The position numbers and the translations under genes were made by a program. Source: Falsiroseomonas sp050563535 (GTDB taxonomy: Bacteria > Pseudomonadota > Alphaproteobacteria > Acetobacterales > Acetobacteraceae). From it: a stretch of DNA of 64,000 bases. Positions within the stretch are counted from its first letter, which is position 1. Each line of letters begins with the position of its first letter. Of this stretch, positions 24,383 through 35,229 are shown piece after piece. The stretch covers positions 124,001 to 188,000 of the forward strand of contig NZ_JBNXUO010000003.1 of assembly GCF_050563535.1 (NCBI RefSeq), given 5' to 3'. Below the pieces are notes generated by a model that was not told where the DNA came from, did no database searches, and worked only from the letters and a program-made list of their open reading frames with translations.

Positions 24383-25528
24383 TCAGGAAGGCAGCAGCAC
24401 CGAAACGGCCGCCTGCGCTGCGATCCCCTCCCCACGGCCCGGAAAGCCCAGCCTTTCCGTCGTCGTCGCCTTCACGGACACGCGGTCGACCGGCACGTCC
24501 AGCAACGCCGCCAGACGGTCCCGCATGGCCGGCGCATGGGGGGTGATCTTCGGCCTTTCGCAGATCAACGTCACATCGGCATTGGCCAGCATCCCGCCCC
24601 GCGCGGCGACGCGCCCCGCGGCGTGGCGGAGGAAGCGGGCGCTGTCGGCGTCCTTCCACTCCGCCTCGCTCGGCGGGAACCAGCGGCCGATATCGCCCTC
24701 GGCCAGCGCCCCGTAGATGGCATCGCAGAGCGCATGGATGCCGACATCGGCATCCGAATGCCCGTCGAGCCCGAGGGGGAAGGGCACGACCACCCCGCAG
24801 AGCACCATCGGCCGGCCCTCCACCAGGCGGTGGACGTCGAAGCCCGTGCCGGTGCGCGGGATCATGCGGGCGAGCATCATGGCCTCCACCCTGGCCAGGT
24901 CCTCGGGCCAAGTGATCTTCAGGTTGGATTCGCCGCCCGGCACCAGCGCGACGGGAAGTCCCGCCGCTTCCAGCAGCTGCGCGTCGTCGGTCGCCTCGCC
25001 CGTCGCGGCGCGGTGCGCGGCCAGGAGCGGTGCGAAGCGGAAACCCTGCGGGGTCTGCGCGCGGTACAGGCCGGCGCGCGGCACCGTCGCCGCGATCAGC
25101 CCGCCCTCGCCGCGTTTCAGCGTGTCGCTCACCGGCTGGGCCGGGATGGCGCCGGGGTGCAGGGCGAGCGCGGCGAGCAAGGCCGGGACCGTGCCGGCCG
25201 GCACCACCGGCCGCGCGCCGTCATGCACCAGCACGAGGTCGGGCGGGTCCGCCGCCAGCGCCTCGAGCCCGGCCCGCACGCTCTCCTGGCGGGTCGCGCC
25301 GCCGGCGACGGGGGCGTGGATGGGCAACCCGGCGAGCATGGCGGCCACCGCCGCTTCCTCCCCCGGCGCGACCACGGGCAGGACATCGGCGACCCCGCCC
25401 TCGCGCAGCAGCGCCTCGGCGGCGTGGCGCAGCACGGGGCGGCCGAGCAGCGGCAGGTATTGCTTCGGCGTCTCGGCCCCGAAGCGGCTGCCCCGCCCCG
25501 CGGCCACCAGCAGGGCGGTGATCCTCAT
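24383..25528 (-). CDS. ispDF: Bifunctional IspD/IspF isoprenoid biosynthesis enzyme
   Basis: A 381-residue fusion. The N-terminal half is IspD (4-diphosphocytidyl-2-C-methylerythritol synthase; LLVAAGRGSRFGAETPKQYLPLLG and VLVHDGARP). The C-terminal half, from about residue 225, is IspF (2-C-methylerythritol 2,4-cyclodiphosphate synthase) with RTGTGFDVHRLVEG, GLDGHSDADVGIHALCDA and VKATTTERLGFPGRGEGI. The fusion covers two non-consecutive steps of the MEP pathway and is common in alphaproteobacteria. It is convergent with the candidate sRNA and divergent from dusB. Confidence 0.95.
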   Translation of the reverse strand: MRITALLVAAGRGSRFGAETPKQYLPLLGRPVLRHAAEALLREGGVADVLPVVAPGEEAAVAAMLAGLPIHAPVAGGATRQESVRAGLEALAADPPDLVLVHDGARPVVPAGTVPALLAALALHPGAIPAQPVSDTLKRGEGGLIAATVPRAGLYRAQTPQGFRFAPLLAAHRAATGEATDDAQLLEAAGLPVALVPGGESNLKITWPEDLARVEAMMLARMIPRTGTGFDVHRLVEGRPMVLCGVVVPFPLGLDGHSDADVGIHALCDAIYGALAEGDIGRWFPPSEAEWKDADSARFLRHAAGRVAARGGMLANADVTLICERPKITPHAPAMRDRLAALLDVPVDRVSVKATTTERLGFPGRGEGIAAQAAVSVLLPS

Positions 25529-25632
25529 CCACCCAGGCTAGCCTGCCTGTACCCTGCGCGGGAGGCCTGCAGCCCGCCCGCGTGGCCCCTGGCGGCGGTC
25601 GGCTCGCCGATGCGGGCAGGCTTGGGGGCAGG

Positions 25633-25657
25633 CACCTGCCGTGAAAAGCGGCAGGTG
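25633..25657. other. Hairpin upstream of dusB
   Basis: A perfect 9-bp inverted repeat CACCTGCCG / CGGCAGGTG with loop TGAAAAG lies in the 190-bp gap between divergent ispDF and dusB. It has no following T-run, so it is not an obvious terminator; an operator or leader structure is possible. The rest of this gap holds only the weak promoter-like TTGCCG-N17-TAATTT at 25681-25709. Confidence 0.4.
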
Positions 25658-25718
25658 TCCCGTTGAACCCTTTTCGGCTGTTGCCGGGTCGCCGCACTGC
25701 GGCTAATTTGCCCAAATC

Positions 25719-26798
25719 ATGAGCATGACCGCCGCCCTTGCAATGCCGCCCCGCCTCCGCCCGATCGATCTCGGCGGGACGGTGATCGACACGCCCGTCA
25801 TCCTCGCCCCGATGTCGGGCGTCACGGACCTGCCCTTCCGGCGTCTGGCGCGCGCGCAGGGCACCGGCCTCGTCGTGTCGGAGATGATCGCATCCAACGC
25901 GATGGTGCGGGAGAACCGGACGACCCTGAAGATGGCCGAGGTCGACGGCTTCGGGGCGCCTTCCTCCGTCCAGCTCGCCGGCTGCGACCCGGTGGTGATG
26001 GCGGAGGCCGCGCGCCTGGTCGCCGACCGCGGCGCGGCGATCGTCGACATCAATTTCGGCTGCCCGGTGAAGAAGGTGGCCGTCGGCCAGTCCGCCGGCT
26101 CCGCCCTGATGCGGGATGAGGTCCAGGCCGCCCGCATCCTGGAAGCCACGGTGAAGGCCGTCTCCGTCCCCGTCACGCTGAAGATGCGGATGGGCTGGGA
26201 CCATGCCAGCCTGAATGCCCCGCGGCTGGCGAGGATCGCCGAGGAATGCGGGATCCGCATGGTCACGGTCCATGGCCGCACGCGGCAGATGTTCTACACC
26301 GGCACCGCCGACTGGGCCTTCGTCGCCGGCGTGAAGGCGGCGGTGTCGATCCCCGTCATCGTCAACGGCGACATCCTGGGCCCGGAGGACGCGGCCGAGG
26401 CGCTGCGCCGGTCCGGCGCGGATGGCGTGATGATCGGCCGCGGCTGCTACGGGCGGCCCTGGCTGCCGAAGCAGGTGGCGGACTACCTCGCCACCGGCAT
26501 CCTGCCGGAGGACCCGCCGCTGGCCGACCAGCTTGCGACGCTGCTGTCCCACTACCGGGCCATGCTGGACCATCACGGGCGCGACCCGGGCGTCCGGCTC
26601 GCCCGCAAGCATGTGGCCTGGTATTCGAAGGGCCTGCCCGGATCGGCCGAGTTCCGCGCCGAGGTCAACCGCCTCGACTCAGCCGAGGCGGTGGAGGCCC
26701 ATATCCGCCGCTTCTACGAACCCCTGGTCGAACGCGGCGTGATGCCCGGCCGCGCCGCGCGGGACGAGGATGGCGGGGACGGGAAGCTGGCGGCGTGA
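25719..26798 (+). CDS. dusB: tRNA-dihydrouridine synthase DusB
   Basis: A 359-residue FMN TIM-barrel enzyme reducing uridine to dihydrouridine in tRNA. The signatures are LAPMSGVTDLPFRRLARAQG, the catalytic-cysteine motif DINFGCPVKKV (Cys near residue 113), and VHGRTRQMFYTGTADW. It is the first gene of the classic alphaproteobacterial dusB(nifR3)-ntrB-ntrC operon; its stop overlaps the ntrB start by 4 bp. A second in-frame ATG lies 6 bp downstream of the one used. Confidence 0.95.
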   Translation: MSMTAALAMPPRLRPIDLGGTVIDTPVILAPMSGVTDLPFRRLARAQGTGLVVSEMIASNAMVRENRTTLKMAEVDGFGAPSSVQLAGCDPVVMAEAARLVADRGAAIVDINFGCPVKKVAVGQSAGSALMRDEVQAARILEATVKAVSVPVTLKMRMGWDHASLNAPRLARIAEECGIRMVTVHGRTRQMFYTGTADWAFVAGVKAAVSIPVIVNGDILGPEDAAEALRRSGADGVMIGRGCYGRPWLPKQVADYLATGILPEDPPLADQLATLLSHYRAMLDHHGRDPGVRLARKHVAWYSKGLPGSAEFRAEVNRLDSAEAVEAHIRRFYEPLVERGVMPGRAARDEDGGDGKLAA

Positions 26799-27948
26799 AG
26801 CTCCGCAGCCTCGCCCCCCGCGCATCGGCGCCCCCCGCCGCGCCACCGCCGGCCCCGCTGGCGGCCGTGACCCCGGATGCGGCGGCGATGCTCGCGGCCC
26901 TGCCGCTGCCGGCCGTCGTGCTCGACGCCGAGGACCGCTTCCGCTTCGCCAACCCGGCGGCGGAGATCTTCTTCCAGCTCTCCGCGGGATCGCTGCGGGC
27001 CCATTCGCTGCGCGACCTGCTGCCGCCCGACAACCGCGTGTTCGGCCTGCTCGCGCAGGTCCGCGCGCATGACGCGCCCGTGGCCGACCACGACCTCGCG
27101 CTCGAAAGCCCCCGCTTGCACCGCACCGGCGTGTCGGTCCAGGGCGCGCCGCTGCCCGAACTGCCCGGCGGGGTCGTGGTGACGCTGCAGGACGGCTCGA
27201 CCGCGCAGATGCTGGACCGGCAGCTGAACTTCCGCGGCGCCGCGCGCGGCGCCTCCGCCATGGCGGAGATGCTGGCGCATGAGGTGAAGAACCCGCTGTC
27301 GGGCATCCGCGGCGCGGCGCAGCTGCTGGAACAGGGCGCGAGCGAGGGCGACCGGGAGCTTTGCCAGCTCATCCAGGACGAGGTGGACCGCATCCGCAAG
27401 CTGGTGGAGCGGATGGACATGTTCTCCGACCGCCCGATCGACCGGGGGGAGGTGAACATCCACGAGGTGCTGGACCATGTGCGCCGCATCGCGCTGTCCG
27501 GCTTCGCGGCGCATCTGCGCATCGTCCAGGACTACGACCCGTCGCTGCCGCCGGTCTGGGGCAACCGCGACCAGCTCGTGCAGGTCCTGCTGAACCTGGT
27601 GAAGAACGCGGCCGAGGCGGTGGACCCGCGGGAGGGCGAGATCCTGCTCTCCACCTCCTACCACCACGGGGTGCGCATCGCCGTCCCCGGCTCCCTCGAA
27701 CGCGTGCACCTGCCGTTGCAGGTGGTGGTGCGCGACAACGGCCCCGGCATCCCCGAGGCTATCCGCGCCACCCTGTTCGAGCCCTTCGTCACCACCAAGC
27801 GGGGCGGGCAGGGGCTCGGCCTCGCGCTCGTCGCGAAACTGGTCGCCGACCAGGGGGGGCTGATCGAATGCGACAGCCGCCCGGGCCGCACGATCTTCCG
27901 CCTCTCCCTCCCGCAGCCCCCGCGGCGCGCGGACAACGGAGCCGCCGC

Positions 27949-27952
<4 letters not shown>
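26795..27952 (+). CDS. ntrB: Nitrogen regulation sensor histidine kinase NtrB
   Basis: A 385-residue cytoplasmic kinase without membrane helices: a PAS-like N-terminal domain (MLAALPLPAVVLDAEDRFRFANPAAEIFF), the H-box AEMLAHEVKNPLSGIRGAAQL with phospho-accepting His162, and ATP-binding N and G boxes (QVLLNLVKNAAEAV, VVVRDNGPGIP). It phosphorylates NtrC under nitrogen limitation, in response to PII signalling. Start is GTG at 26795 overlapping the dusB stop; its stop overlaps the ntrC ATG. The Pro/Ala-rich first 25 residues are poorly conserved. Confidence 0.93.
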
Positions 27953-29415
<1,463 letters not shown>

Positions 29416-29513
29416 TGCTACCCCCGGCGCCCGATGCGCGCCGCGGCTGACATGCCCCCCACCCGACCCCTTCCCATGCTGGCGAAGCAGCGGCGGGCGG
29501 GGACGCCTTCCCC

Positions 29514-31763
29514 ATGCGCCCGCCCATGACCGCCACCGGGAAGCGCCGCCTCGCCGACATCCTGTTCGGGCGCGTCGCCACGCTCGGCCTCGCCCTCACG
29601 GCCGTGCTGCTCGGGCTGGCCACCTTCGTCCTGCTCGCCGGCGGGTCGCCCTTCGGACCCACCCGGCCGGGGCAGATCGTGGCCGTCGTGCTGGCCAATG
29701 CCTGCGTGCTGGTGCTGCTCGGCGCCTCGCTCGCCGCGCGGCTGGTGCGGGTCTGGGCGGAACGGCGGCGCGGCAGCGCCGGGGCGCGGCTGCATGTGCG
29801 GCTGGTGCTGCTGTTCGGCGGCGTCGCCGTGGTGCCGGCGCTGACGGTCGGCGCCTTCTCGGCGGTGTTCTTCAACCTCGGCATCCAGGCCTGGTTCAGC
29901 GACCGCGTGCGTACCACGCTCGAAGCCTCGCTGGTCGCCTCCCGCGCATGGCTCGACCAGCACCGCGACGAGATCCGGGTCGATGCCCTGGCCATGGCCG
30001 CCGACCTGACCCGCGCCGCGCAGCTCTACCTGCCCGAGAACCCGGACGCGTTCGAGCGCCTGCTGGTCACCCAGTCCTCGATCCGCGGCCTGACGGAGGC
30101 GGTGGTGTTCGAGCCGGCGACGGGCCGCCTCGTCGCCCAGGCCGGCTTCCTCGCCGGCGGCGCCATAGAACCCCCGCCCGCCTGGGCGGTGGAGCTGGTG
30201 CGCAACGGCGACGTCGCGGTGATCCCGAGCGAGACGGATGCGCGCGTCCGCGCCCTGGCCAACGTGGACAGCCCGCCCGGGCTCGCGCTGCTGATCGGCC
30301 GCCCCCTCGATGCCGGCGTGCTGGAGCACATGCGCCGGACGGAGCTCGCCTTCCTCGAATACGAACAGCAGGACCGCAACCGCGGCAGCCTGCAGGTGAC
30401 TTTCGCGCTCATCTTCGCCTGCGCGGCGCTGCTCGTGCTGCTGGCCGCCGTGTCGGTCGGGCTGACCTTCGCCAACCAGATGGCGCGGCCGATCAGCCGG
30501 CTCATCACAGCGGCGGAACGGGTCCGCGGCGGCGACCTCTCGACCCGGGTGGAGGAGGGGACGCAGGACGACGAGCTTGCCACCCTGTCGCGCGCCTTCA
30601 ACCGCATGACCAACCAGCTCTCCGCCCAGCGCGGCGAGCTGATGGAGGCATACCGCCAGATCGACGAGCGGCGGCGCTTCACGGAAACCGTGCTGGCCGG
30701 CGTCTCGGCCGGGGTGATCGGCCTCGACGCCGCGGGCCGGATCAACCTGCCCAACCGCAGCGCGAGCGAGCTGCTGGAGATCGACCTCGACGCCGGCATC
30801 GGCCTGCCGCTGGCGAAGGTGGTGCCGGAATTCGCCGCCCTGGTGCAGGACGCGGCCGAACAGCCCGAACGGCCCCGCATGGCGGAGATCCCGATCGGGC
30901 CGCCCGCGCGCCGCCGCACCCTGATCGCCCGCATCGGCGCCGAGACGCGCAGCGGCAGCGTAACCGGCTTCGTGCTGACCTTCGACGACATCACCGAGCT
31001 GCAATCCGCCCAGCGCAAGGCCGCCTGGGCCGACGTGGCGCGCCGCATCGCGCATGAGATCAAGAACCCGCTGACCCCGATCCAGCTCTCGGCCGAGCGT
31101 CTGAAGCGGAAATACCTGAAGGAGATCGCGAGCGACCCCGACACCTTCCGCTCGCTGACCGACACGATCGTCCGCCAGGTCGGCGACATCGGGCGGATGG
31201 TCGATGAGTTCTCCGCCTTCGCTCGGATGCCCCAGCCGGTGATCCGGCCCGAGAACCTGGGCGTGGTCCTTCGGGAGGCGCTGGTGCTGCAGACCGCGGC
31301 GCATCCCGAGATCCGCTACGAGACGGCGATCCCCGACCCCGCGCCGGTGGTCCCCGTGGACCGCCGGCTGATCGGCCAGGCGCTGACAAACCTGCTGCAG
31401 AACGCCGCCGATGCCTGCGCCGCGGTGCCCCGCGCCGAGGGCGAGCAGGGCCGCATCGCCCTCCGGCTGGAGCCCGCCGCCGAGGGCTGGGCGGTGGTGG
31501 TGGAGGATGACGGGATCGGCCTTCCGGAGGGGGAGGAAAGGGCCCGCCTGACCGAGCCCTATGTCACGCACAAGGCGAAAGGGACCGGGCTTGGCCTTGC
31601 CATCGTCAAGAAGATCATGGAGGACCATGGCGGACGGCTCGTCCTGGAGGACCGGGGGGATGGCCGCGGGGCACGGGCCGTGCTGATCCTGCCCCCCGTC
31701 GAAGGGGGCGCGGCGCCCCGGCGTGAGGAGATGGGCTTGGGACGGGTCGGCCATGGCGCATGA
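29514..31763 (+). CDS. ntrY: Sensor histidine kinase NtrY
   Basis: A 749-residue membrane kinase. It has three N-terminal helices before a periplasmic region (to about residue 285), a further helix (LIFACAALLVLLAAVSVGL), then HAMP (RPISRLITAAERVRGGDLSTRVEEG), PAS (VLAGVSAGVIGLDAAGRINLPN), the H-box RIAHEIKNPLTPIQLSAE with His514, and the ATPase domain (ALTNLLQNAADAC). NtrY pairs with NtrX and is linked to nitrogen, redox and envelope control in alphaproteobacteria. A 98-bp gap follows ntrC; it overlaps ntrX by 11 bp. Confidence 0.93.
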   Translation: MRPPMTATGKRRLADILFGRVATLGLALTAVLLGLATFVLLAGGSPFGPTRPGQIVAVVLANACVLVLLGASLAARLVRVWAERRRGSAGARLHVRLVLLFGGVAVVPALTVGAFSAVFFNLGIQAWFSDRVRTTLEASLVASRAWLDQHRDEIRVDALAMAADLTRAAQLYLPENPDAFERLLVTQSSIRGLTEAVVFEPATGRLVAQAGFLAGGAIEPPPAWAVELVRNGDVAVIPSETDARVRALANVDSPPGLALLIGRPLDAGVLEHMRRTELAFLEYEQQDRNRGSLQVTFALIFACAALLVLLAAVSVGLTFANQMARPISRLITAAERVRGGDLSTRVEEGTQDDELATLSRAFNRMTNQLSAQRGELMEAYRQIDERRRFTETVLAGVSAGVIGLDAAGRINLPNRSASELLEIDLDAGIGLPLAKVVPEFAALVQDAAEQPERPRMAEIPIGPPARRRTLIARIGAETRSGSVTGFVLTFDDITELQSAQRKAAWADVARRIAHEIKNPLTPIQLSAERLKRKYLKEIASDPDTFRSLTDTIVRQVGDIGRMVDEFSAFARMPQPVIRPENLGVVLREALVLQTAAHPEIRYETAIPDPAPVVPVDRRLIGQALTNLLQNAADACAAVPRAEGEQGRIALRLEPAAEGWAVVVEDDGIGLPEGEERARLTEPYVTHKAKGTGLGLAIVKKIMEDHGGRLVLEDRGDGRGARAVLILPPVEGGAAPRREEMGLGRVGHGA

Positions 31764-33168
31764 CATCCTGATCGTCGACGACGAGCCGGACATCCGCGCC
31801 CTGATCGAGGGCATCCTGGCGGATGAGGGCTACGGGACACGCCAGGCGGCCAATTCGGACCAGGCGCTGGCTGCCTTCCGGCTGCGCCGGCCTTCGCTGG
31901 TGATCCTCGACATCTGGTTGCAGAACTCGAAGCTCGACGGGCTCGGCATCCTCGCCGCCCTCCACCAGGAGGAACCCCGCGTCCCCTGCGTGATGATCTC
32001 CGGCCACGGCACGATCGAGACGGCGGTGCAGGCGATCCAGCAGGGCGCCTACGACTTCATCGAGAAGCCCTTCAAGTCCGACCGGATGCTGCTGGTGGTG
32101 GCGCGCGCGCTGGAAGCCGCACGCCTCCAGCGGGAGAACAGCGAGCTGCGCCTGCGCGCGGGCGCCGAGACCGAGCTGGTCGGCGTCTCCGCCCCCCTCG
32201 CGCAGCTCCGCGCGGCGATCGAGCGGGTGGCGCCCACGGGCTCGCGCGTGCTCATCACCGGGCCGGCGGGGGCGGGCAAGGAAGTGGCGGCGCGGATGCT
32301 GCACGCGCGCTCGCGCCGCGCCGACGGCCCCTTCGTCGCCCTGAACTGCGCGACCCTGGCGCCGGCCCGCTTCGAGGAGGAGCTGTTCGGCGTGGAGGCA
32401 GGCGCCGACCCGACCGGCCAGCCCCGCCGCGCGGGCGTGCTGGAACGCGCCCATGGCGGGACGCTGCTGCTGGACGAGGTGGCGGACATGCCGATGGAGA
32501 CGCAGGGCAAGATCGTCCGCGCGCTCCAGGAACAGGGCTTCGTCCGCATGGGCGGCGCGCAGCGCGTGCAGGTGGATGTGCGGGTGATCGCCACCACCAG
32601 CCGCGACCTACAGGGGGAGATCGCGGCCGGCCGCTTCCGGGAGGACCTGTACTACCGTCTTGCCGTCGTGCCGCTGCGCATCCCCCCGCTGCGGGAACGG
32701 CGCGAGGACATCCCGGCGCTGGCGCGGCACTTCATGGCGCGGTCCGGCGAGACCTCCGGCATGGCCCCGCGGGAGCTGAGCGAGGACGCGCTGGCGGCCA
32801 TGCAGGCCTATGAATGGCCCGGCAACGTGCGGGAACTGCGGAACCTCATCGACTGGCTGCTGATCATGGCGCCGGGCGATGCGAGGGAGCCGATCCGCCC
32901 CGACATGCTGCCCCCCCAGGTGGGCGCCGCGGCCCCCGCCGTCCTCAAGCTCGACCGGTCGAGCGAGATCATGACCCTGCCGCTGCGCGAGGCGCGGGAG
33001 CTGTTCGAGCGCCAGTACCTCGAAGCCCAGCTGCTGCGCTTCGGCGGCAACATCAGCCGCACCGCCGCCTTCGTGGGCATGGAGCGCAGCGCGCTGCACC
33101 GGAAGCTGAAGTTCCTCGGCGTCCATGCCGAGGACCGTGCCCCCGCGCCGGCCGCGCCACAGGGCTGA
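31753..33168 (+). CDS. ntrX: Response regulator NtrX
   Basis: A 471-residue NtrC-family regulator: receiver with Asp53 (LVILDIWLQNS), AAA+ domain with GPAGAGKEVAARML and GGTLLLDEVADMP, and a C-terminal Fis-type HTH (GNISRTAAFVGMERSALHRKLKFLG). The sigma-54-contacting loop is degenerate: residues 217-222 read GADPTG where NtrC has GAFTGA. It may therefore not activate sigma-54, as reported for other alphaproteobacterial NtrX proteins. The Walker A also reads GPAGAGKE rather than GESGTGKE. Start ATG at 31753 lies inside the end of ntrY. Confidence 0.93.
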   Translation: MAHDILIVDDEPDIRALIEGILADEGYGTRQAANSDQALAAFRLRRPSLVILDIWLQNSKLDGLGILAALHQEEPRVPCVMISGHGTIETAVQAIQQGAYDFIEKPFKSDRMLLVVARALEAARLQRENSELRLRAGAETELVGVSAPLAQLRAAIERVAPTGSRVLITGPAGAGKEVAARMLHARSRRADGPFVALNCATLAPARFEEELFGVEAGADPTGQPRRAGVLERAHGGTLLLDEVADMPMETQGKIVRALQEQGFVRMGGAQRVQVDVRVIATTSRDLQGEIAAGRFREDLYYRLAVVPLRIPPLRERREDIPALARHFMARSGETSGMAPRELSEDALAAMQAYEWPGNVRELRNLIDWLLIMAPGDAREPIRPDMLPPQVGAAAPAVLKLDRSSEIMTLPLREARELFERQYLEAQLLRFGGNISRTAAFVGMERSALHRKLKFLGVHAEDRAPAPAAPQG

Positions 33169-33266
33169 CCGCCGCGGGCCGCCGCGCCCCGCCCCCCCCC
33201 TTGCCGGAAGGGGTGGGGCCGGGGCCAACATCCGCCCACCCCTCCACCGCCAACAGGCACGCCCCG

Positions 33267-34139
33267 ATGTCCCGCATCGCCTATGTCAACGGCCGCTACC
33301 TTCCCCAGTCCGAGGCCTCGGTGAACATCGAGGACCGCGGCTACCAGTTCGGCGACGGCATCTACGAGGTCGTCCACCTGCATGACGGCCGCTACGTCGA
33401 CGAGGACCTGCACCTCGCCCGGCTCGAGCGCAGCCTGCGGGAGATCCGGCTGCCCATGCCGATGTCGCGCGCCGCGTTGTCGGTGGTGCTGCGGGAGGTG
33501 GCGGCGAGGAACCGGGTGACGGAAGGCCTGCTCTACATGCAGGTCACGCGCGGCGTCGCGCGGCGCGACCACGCCTTCCCGGCGAAGCCGGTGCCGCCGG
33601 CGCTGGTCGTCACCGTCCGGCGCATCGCGCCCTATCCGACCGACGTGGACCGCTGGGCCGCGTCCTGCATCACCCTGCCGGACCTTCGCTGGGCGCGGCG
33701 CGACATCAAGTCCGTCAACCTGCTGCCGAACTGCCTGGCGCGCCAGGCCGCGAAGGAACGCGGCGCGATCGAGGCGATCCTCTACGACGAGGCGACGGGG
33801 ATGGTGACGGAAGGCGCCGCCACCACCTTCTGGATCGTCGATGAGCAGGGGGCGATCCGCACCCGCCACCTGGACCAGGTGATCCTGCCCGGCTGCACCC
33901 GCGGCGCGCTGATGGCGGAGTTGCGCCAGGCCGGCATCGCCTATGACGAGCGCGCCTTCACGCTGGACGAGATGCGCCGCGCGCGGGAGGCCTTCATCAC
34001 CTCCGCCACCTCCTTCGTGAAGCCGATCATCCGCATCGACGGCGCGCCGGTGGGGGACGGGCAGGTGGGGCCGGTGGTCCGGCGGCTGTTCGACATCTTC
34101 GCCCGCCACGTCAAGGGCGCGCAGAAGAACGCGGCGTGA
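33267..34139 (+). CDS. dat: D-amino-acid aminotransferase
   Basis: A 290-residue fold-type IV PLP enzyme. N-terminal VNIEDRGYQFGDGIYEVVHLHDG is the family hallmark; the PLP lysine is in WARRDIKSVNLLPNCLARQAA (near residue 151), and VTEGAATTFWIVDEQG and ITSATSFVKPI complete the site. It interconverts D-alanine and D-glutamate for peptidoglycan. Branched-chain or 4-amino-4-deoxychorismate relatives are alternatives, but the position next to hfq-hflX is where alphaproteobacterial dat is normally found. It lies 98 bp after ntrX. Confidence 0.88.
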   Translation: MSRIAYVNGRYLPQSEASVNIEDRGYQFGDGIYEVVHLHDGRYVDEDLHLARLERSLREIRLPMPMSRAALSVVLREVAARNRVTEGLLYMQVTRGVARRDHAFPAKPVPPALVVTVRRIAPYPTDVDRWAASCITLPDLRWARRDIKSVNLLPNCLARQAAKERGAIEAILYDEATGMVTEGAATTFWIVDEQGAIRTRHLDQVILPGCTRGALMAELRQAGIAYDERAFTLDEMRRAREAFITSATSFVKPIIRIDGAPVGDGQVGPVVRRLFDIFARHVKGAQKNAA

Positions 34140-34813
34140 GCGACCTTGCCGCCCCCCGCTGCGTGCTCTGGGACTGGGACAACACCCTGGTCGATGGCTG
34201 GGCGGCGATCGAGCGCGGGCTGAACGCGACCTTCCGTGCCTTCGGCATGCCGGAATGGGACCGCGCGGAGGTGCTGGCGCGCGTCCGCGGGTCGCTGCGG
34301 GACACCTTCCCCGGCATGTTCGGCGCGGAGTGGGAAAGGGCGCGGGACATCTTCTACGCCGAGGTGCGCGCCTGCCACCTCGGCGTGCTGTCGCCCATGC
34401 CGGGCGCGCGGGCGGCGCTGGAAGCGGCGGCGCTCTGCGGGCCGCAGGGTGTCGTCTCTAACAAGGGGGGCGCGCTGCTGCGCGCGGAGGCGGCGCATCT
34501 CGGCTGGGGCCCCTTCTTCGCCACGCTGGTCGGCGCGGGCGATGCGGCGGCGGACAAGCCGGATGCGGCGCCGATCCTGCTGGCGCTGGCCGCCTGCGGC
34601 GTCCCGCCCGGCCCGGATGTCTGGTATGTGGGCGACACGGCGCTCGACATGCAGGCGGCGCGGGCGGCGGGGTGCCGGGCCGTGCTGCTGGGGGACGCGG
34701 CCCATGACGGCGGGGCGGCGAACGCAGCGCCGGATGCCGCGTTCGGAAGCGCGACCGCGCTCTGCCATGCACTCGCGTCACTTGCCAGATCGCCTGCGCC
34801 TGGGAGAAGGTGA
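34136..34813 (+). CDS. HAD family hydrolase
   Basis: A 225-residue haloacid dehalogenase-type phosphatase: motif I CVLWDWDNTLVDGW (Asp11-Trp-Asp13), motif II VVSNKGG, motif III lysine in AADKPDAAP and motif IV VWYVGDTALDMQAARAAG. It probably dephosphorylates a small metabolite, such as phosphoglycolate. GTG at 34136 overlaps the dat stop. Its end reaches the region where hfq translation begins. Substrate unknown. Confidence 0.86.
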   Translation: MSDLAAPRCVLWDWDNTLVDGWAAIERGLNATFRAFGMPEWDRAEVLARVRGSLRDTFPGMFGAEWERARDIFYAEVRACHLGVLSPMPGARAALEAAALCGPQGVVSNKGGALLRAEAAHLGWGPFFATLVGAGDAAADKPDAAPILLALAACGVPPGPDVWYVGDTALDMQAARAAGCRAVLLGDAAHDGGAANAAPDAAFGSATALCHALASLARSPAPGRR

Positions 34814-34872
34814 GGCATTCGGCCCTGCGGGCGATGCCCGAGCAGGCCACCAACAAGAAGGATCCACCCTCC

Positions 34873-35229
34873 GTGGCCGCCGAGAAGTCCCAGAACGTTC
34901 AGGACGTCTTCCTGAACCATGTCCGCAAGTCGAAGACGCCGGTGACGATCTTCCTGGTCAACGGCGTGAAGCTGCAGGGCATCATCACCTGGTTCGACAA
35001 CTTTTCCGTCCTGTTGCGCCGGGACGGGCACACCCAGCTTGTCTACAAGCACGCGATCAGCACGGTGATGCCGGGCGCCCCGATCATGCTGTTCGACGCG
35101 ACGGCCCAGGCCGGCGCGCAGGGCACGGCGGGCGCCGCCGGCGCGGCGCCGGCCGAAGGCGCGGCGCCGTCCCGCGAAGGCCGCCTGACCCTTGGGCGCG
35201 AGGTGAACCCGGTTGGCCGCGGAGACTGA
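34873..35229 (+). CDS. hfq: RNA chaperone Hfq
   Basis: A 118-residue Sm-like protein. AEKSQNVQDVFLNHVRKSKT and VTIFLVNGVKLQGIITWFDNFSVLLRRDGHTQLVYKHAISTV cover the Sm1 and Sm2 motifs (YKHAIST). It helps sRNAs pair with mRNAs. I choose GTG 34873, which gives the family N-terminus and has AAGGA 9 bp upstream; ATG 34834 and GTG 34810 would add 13 or 21 unconserved residues. The C-terminal tail is Ala/Gly-rich with a basic end (GRLTLGREVNPVGRGD). It overlaps hflX by 17 bp. Confidence 0.93.
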   Translation: MAAEKSQNVQDVFLNHVRKSKTPVTIFLVNGVKLQGIITWFDNFSVLLRRDGHTQLVYKHAISTVMPGAPIMLFDATAQAGAQGTAGAAGAAPAEGAAPSREGRLTLGREVNPVGRGD

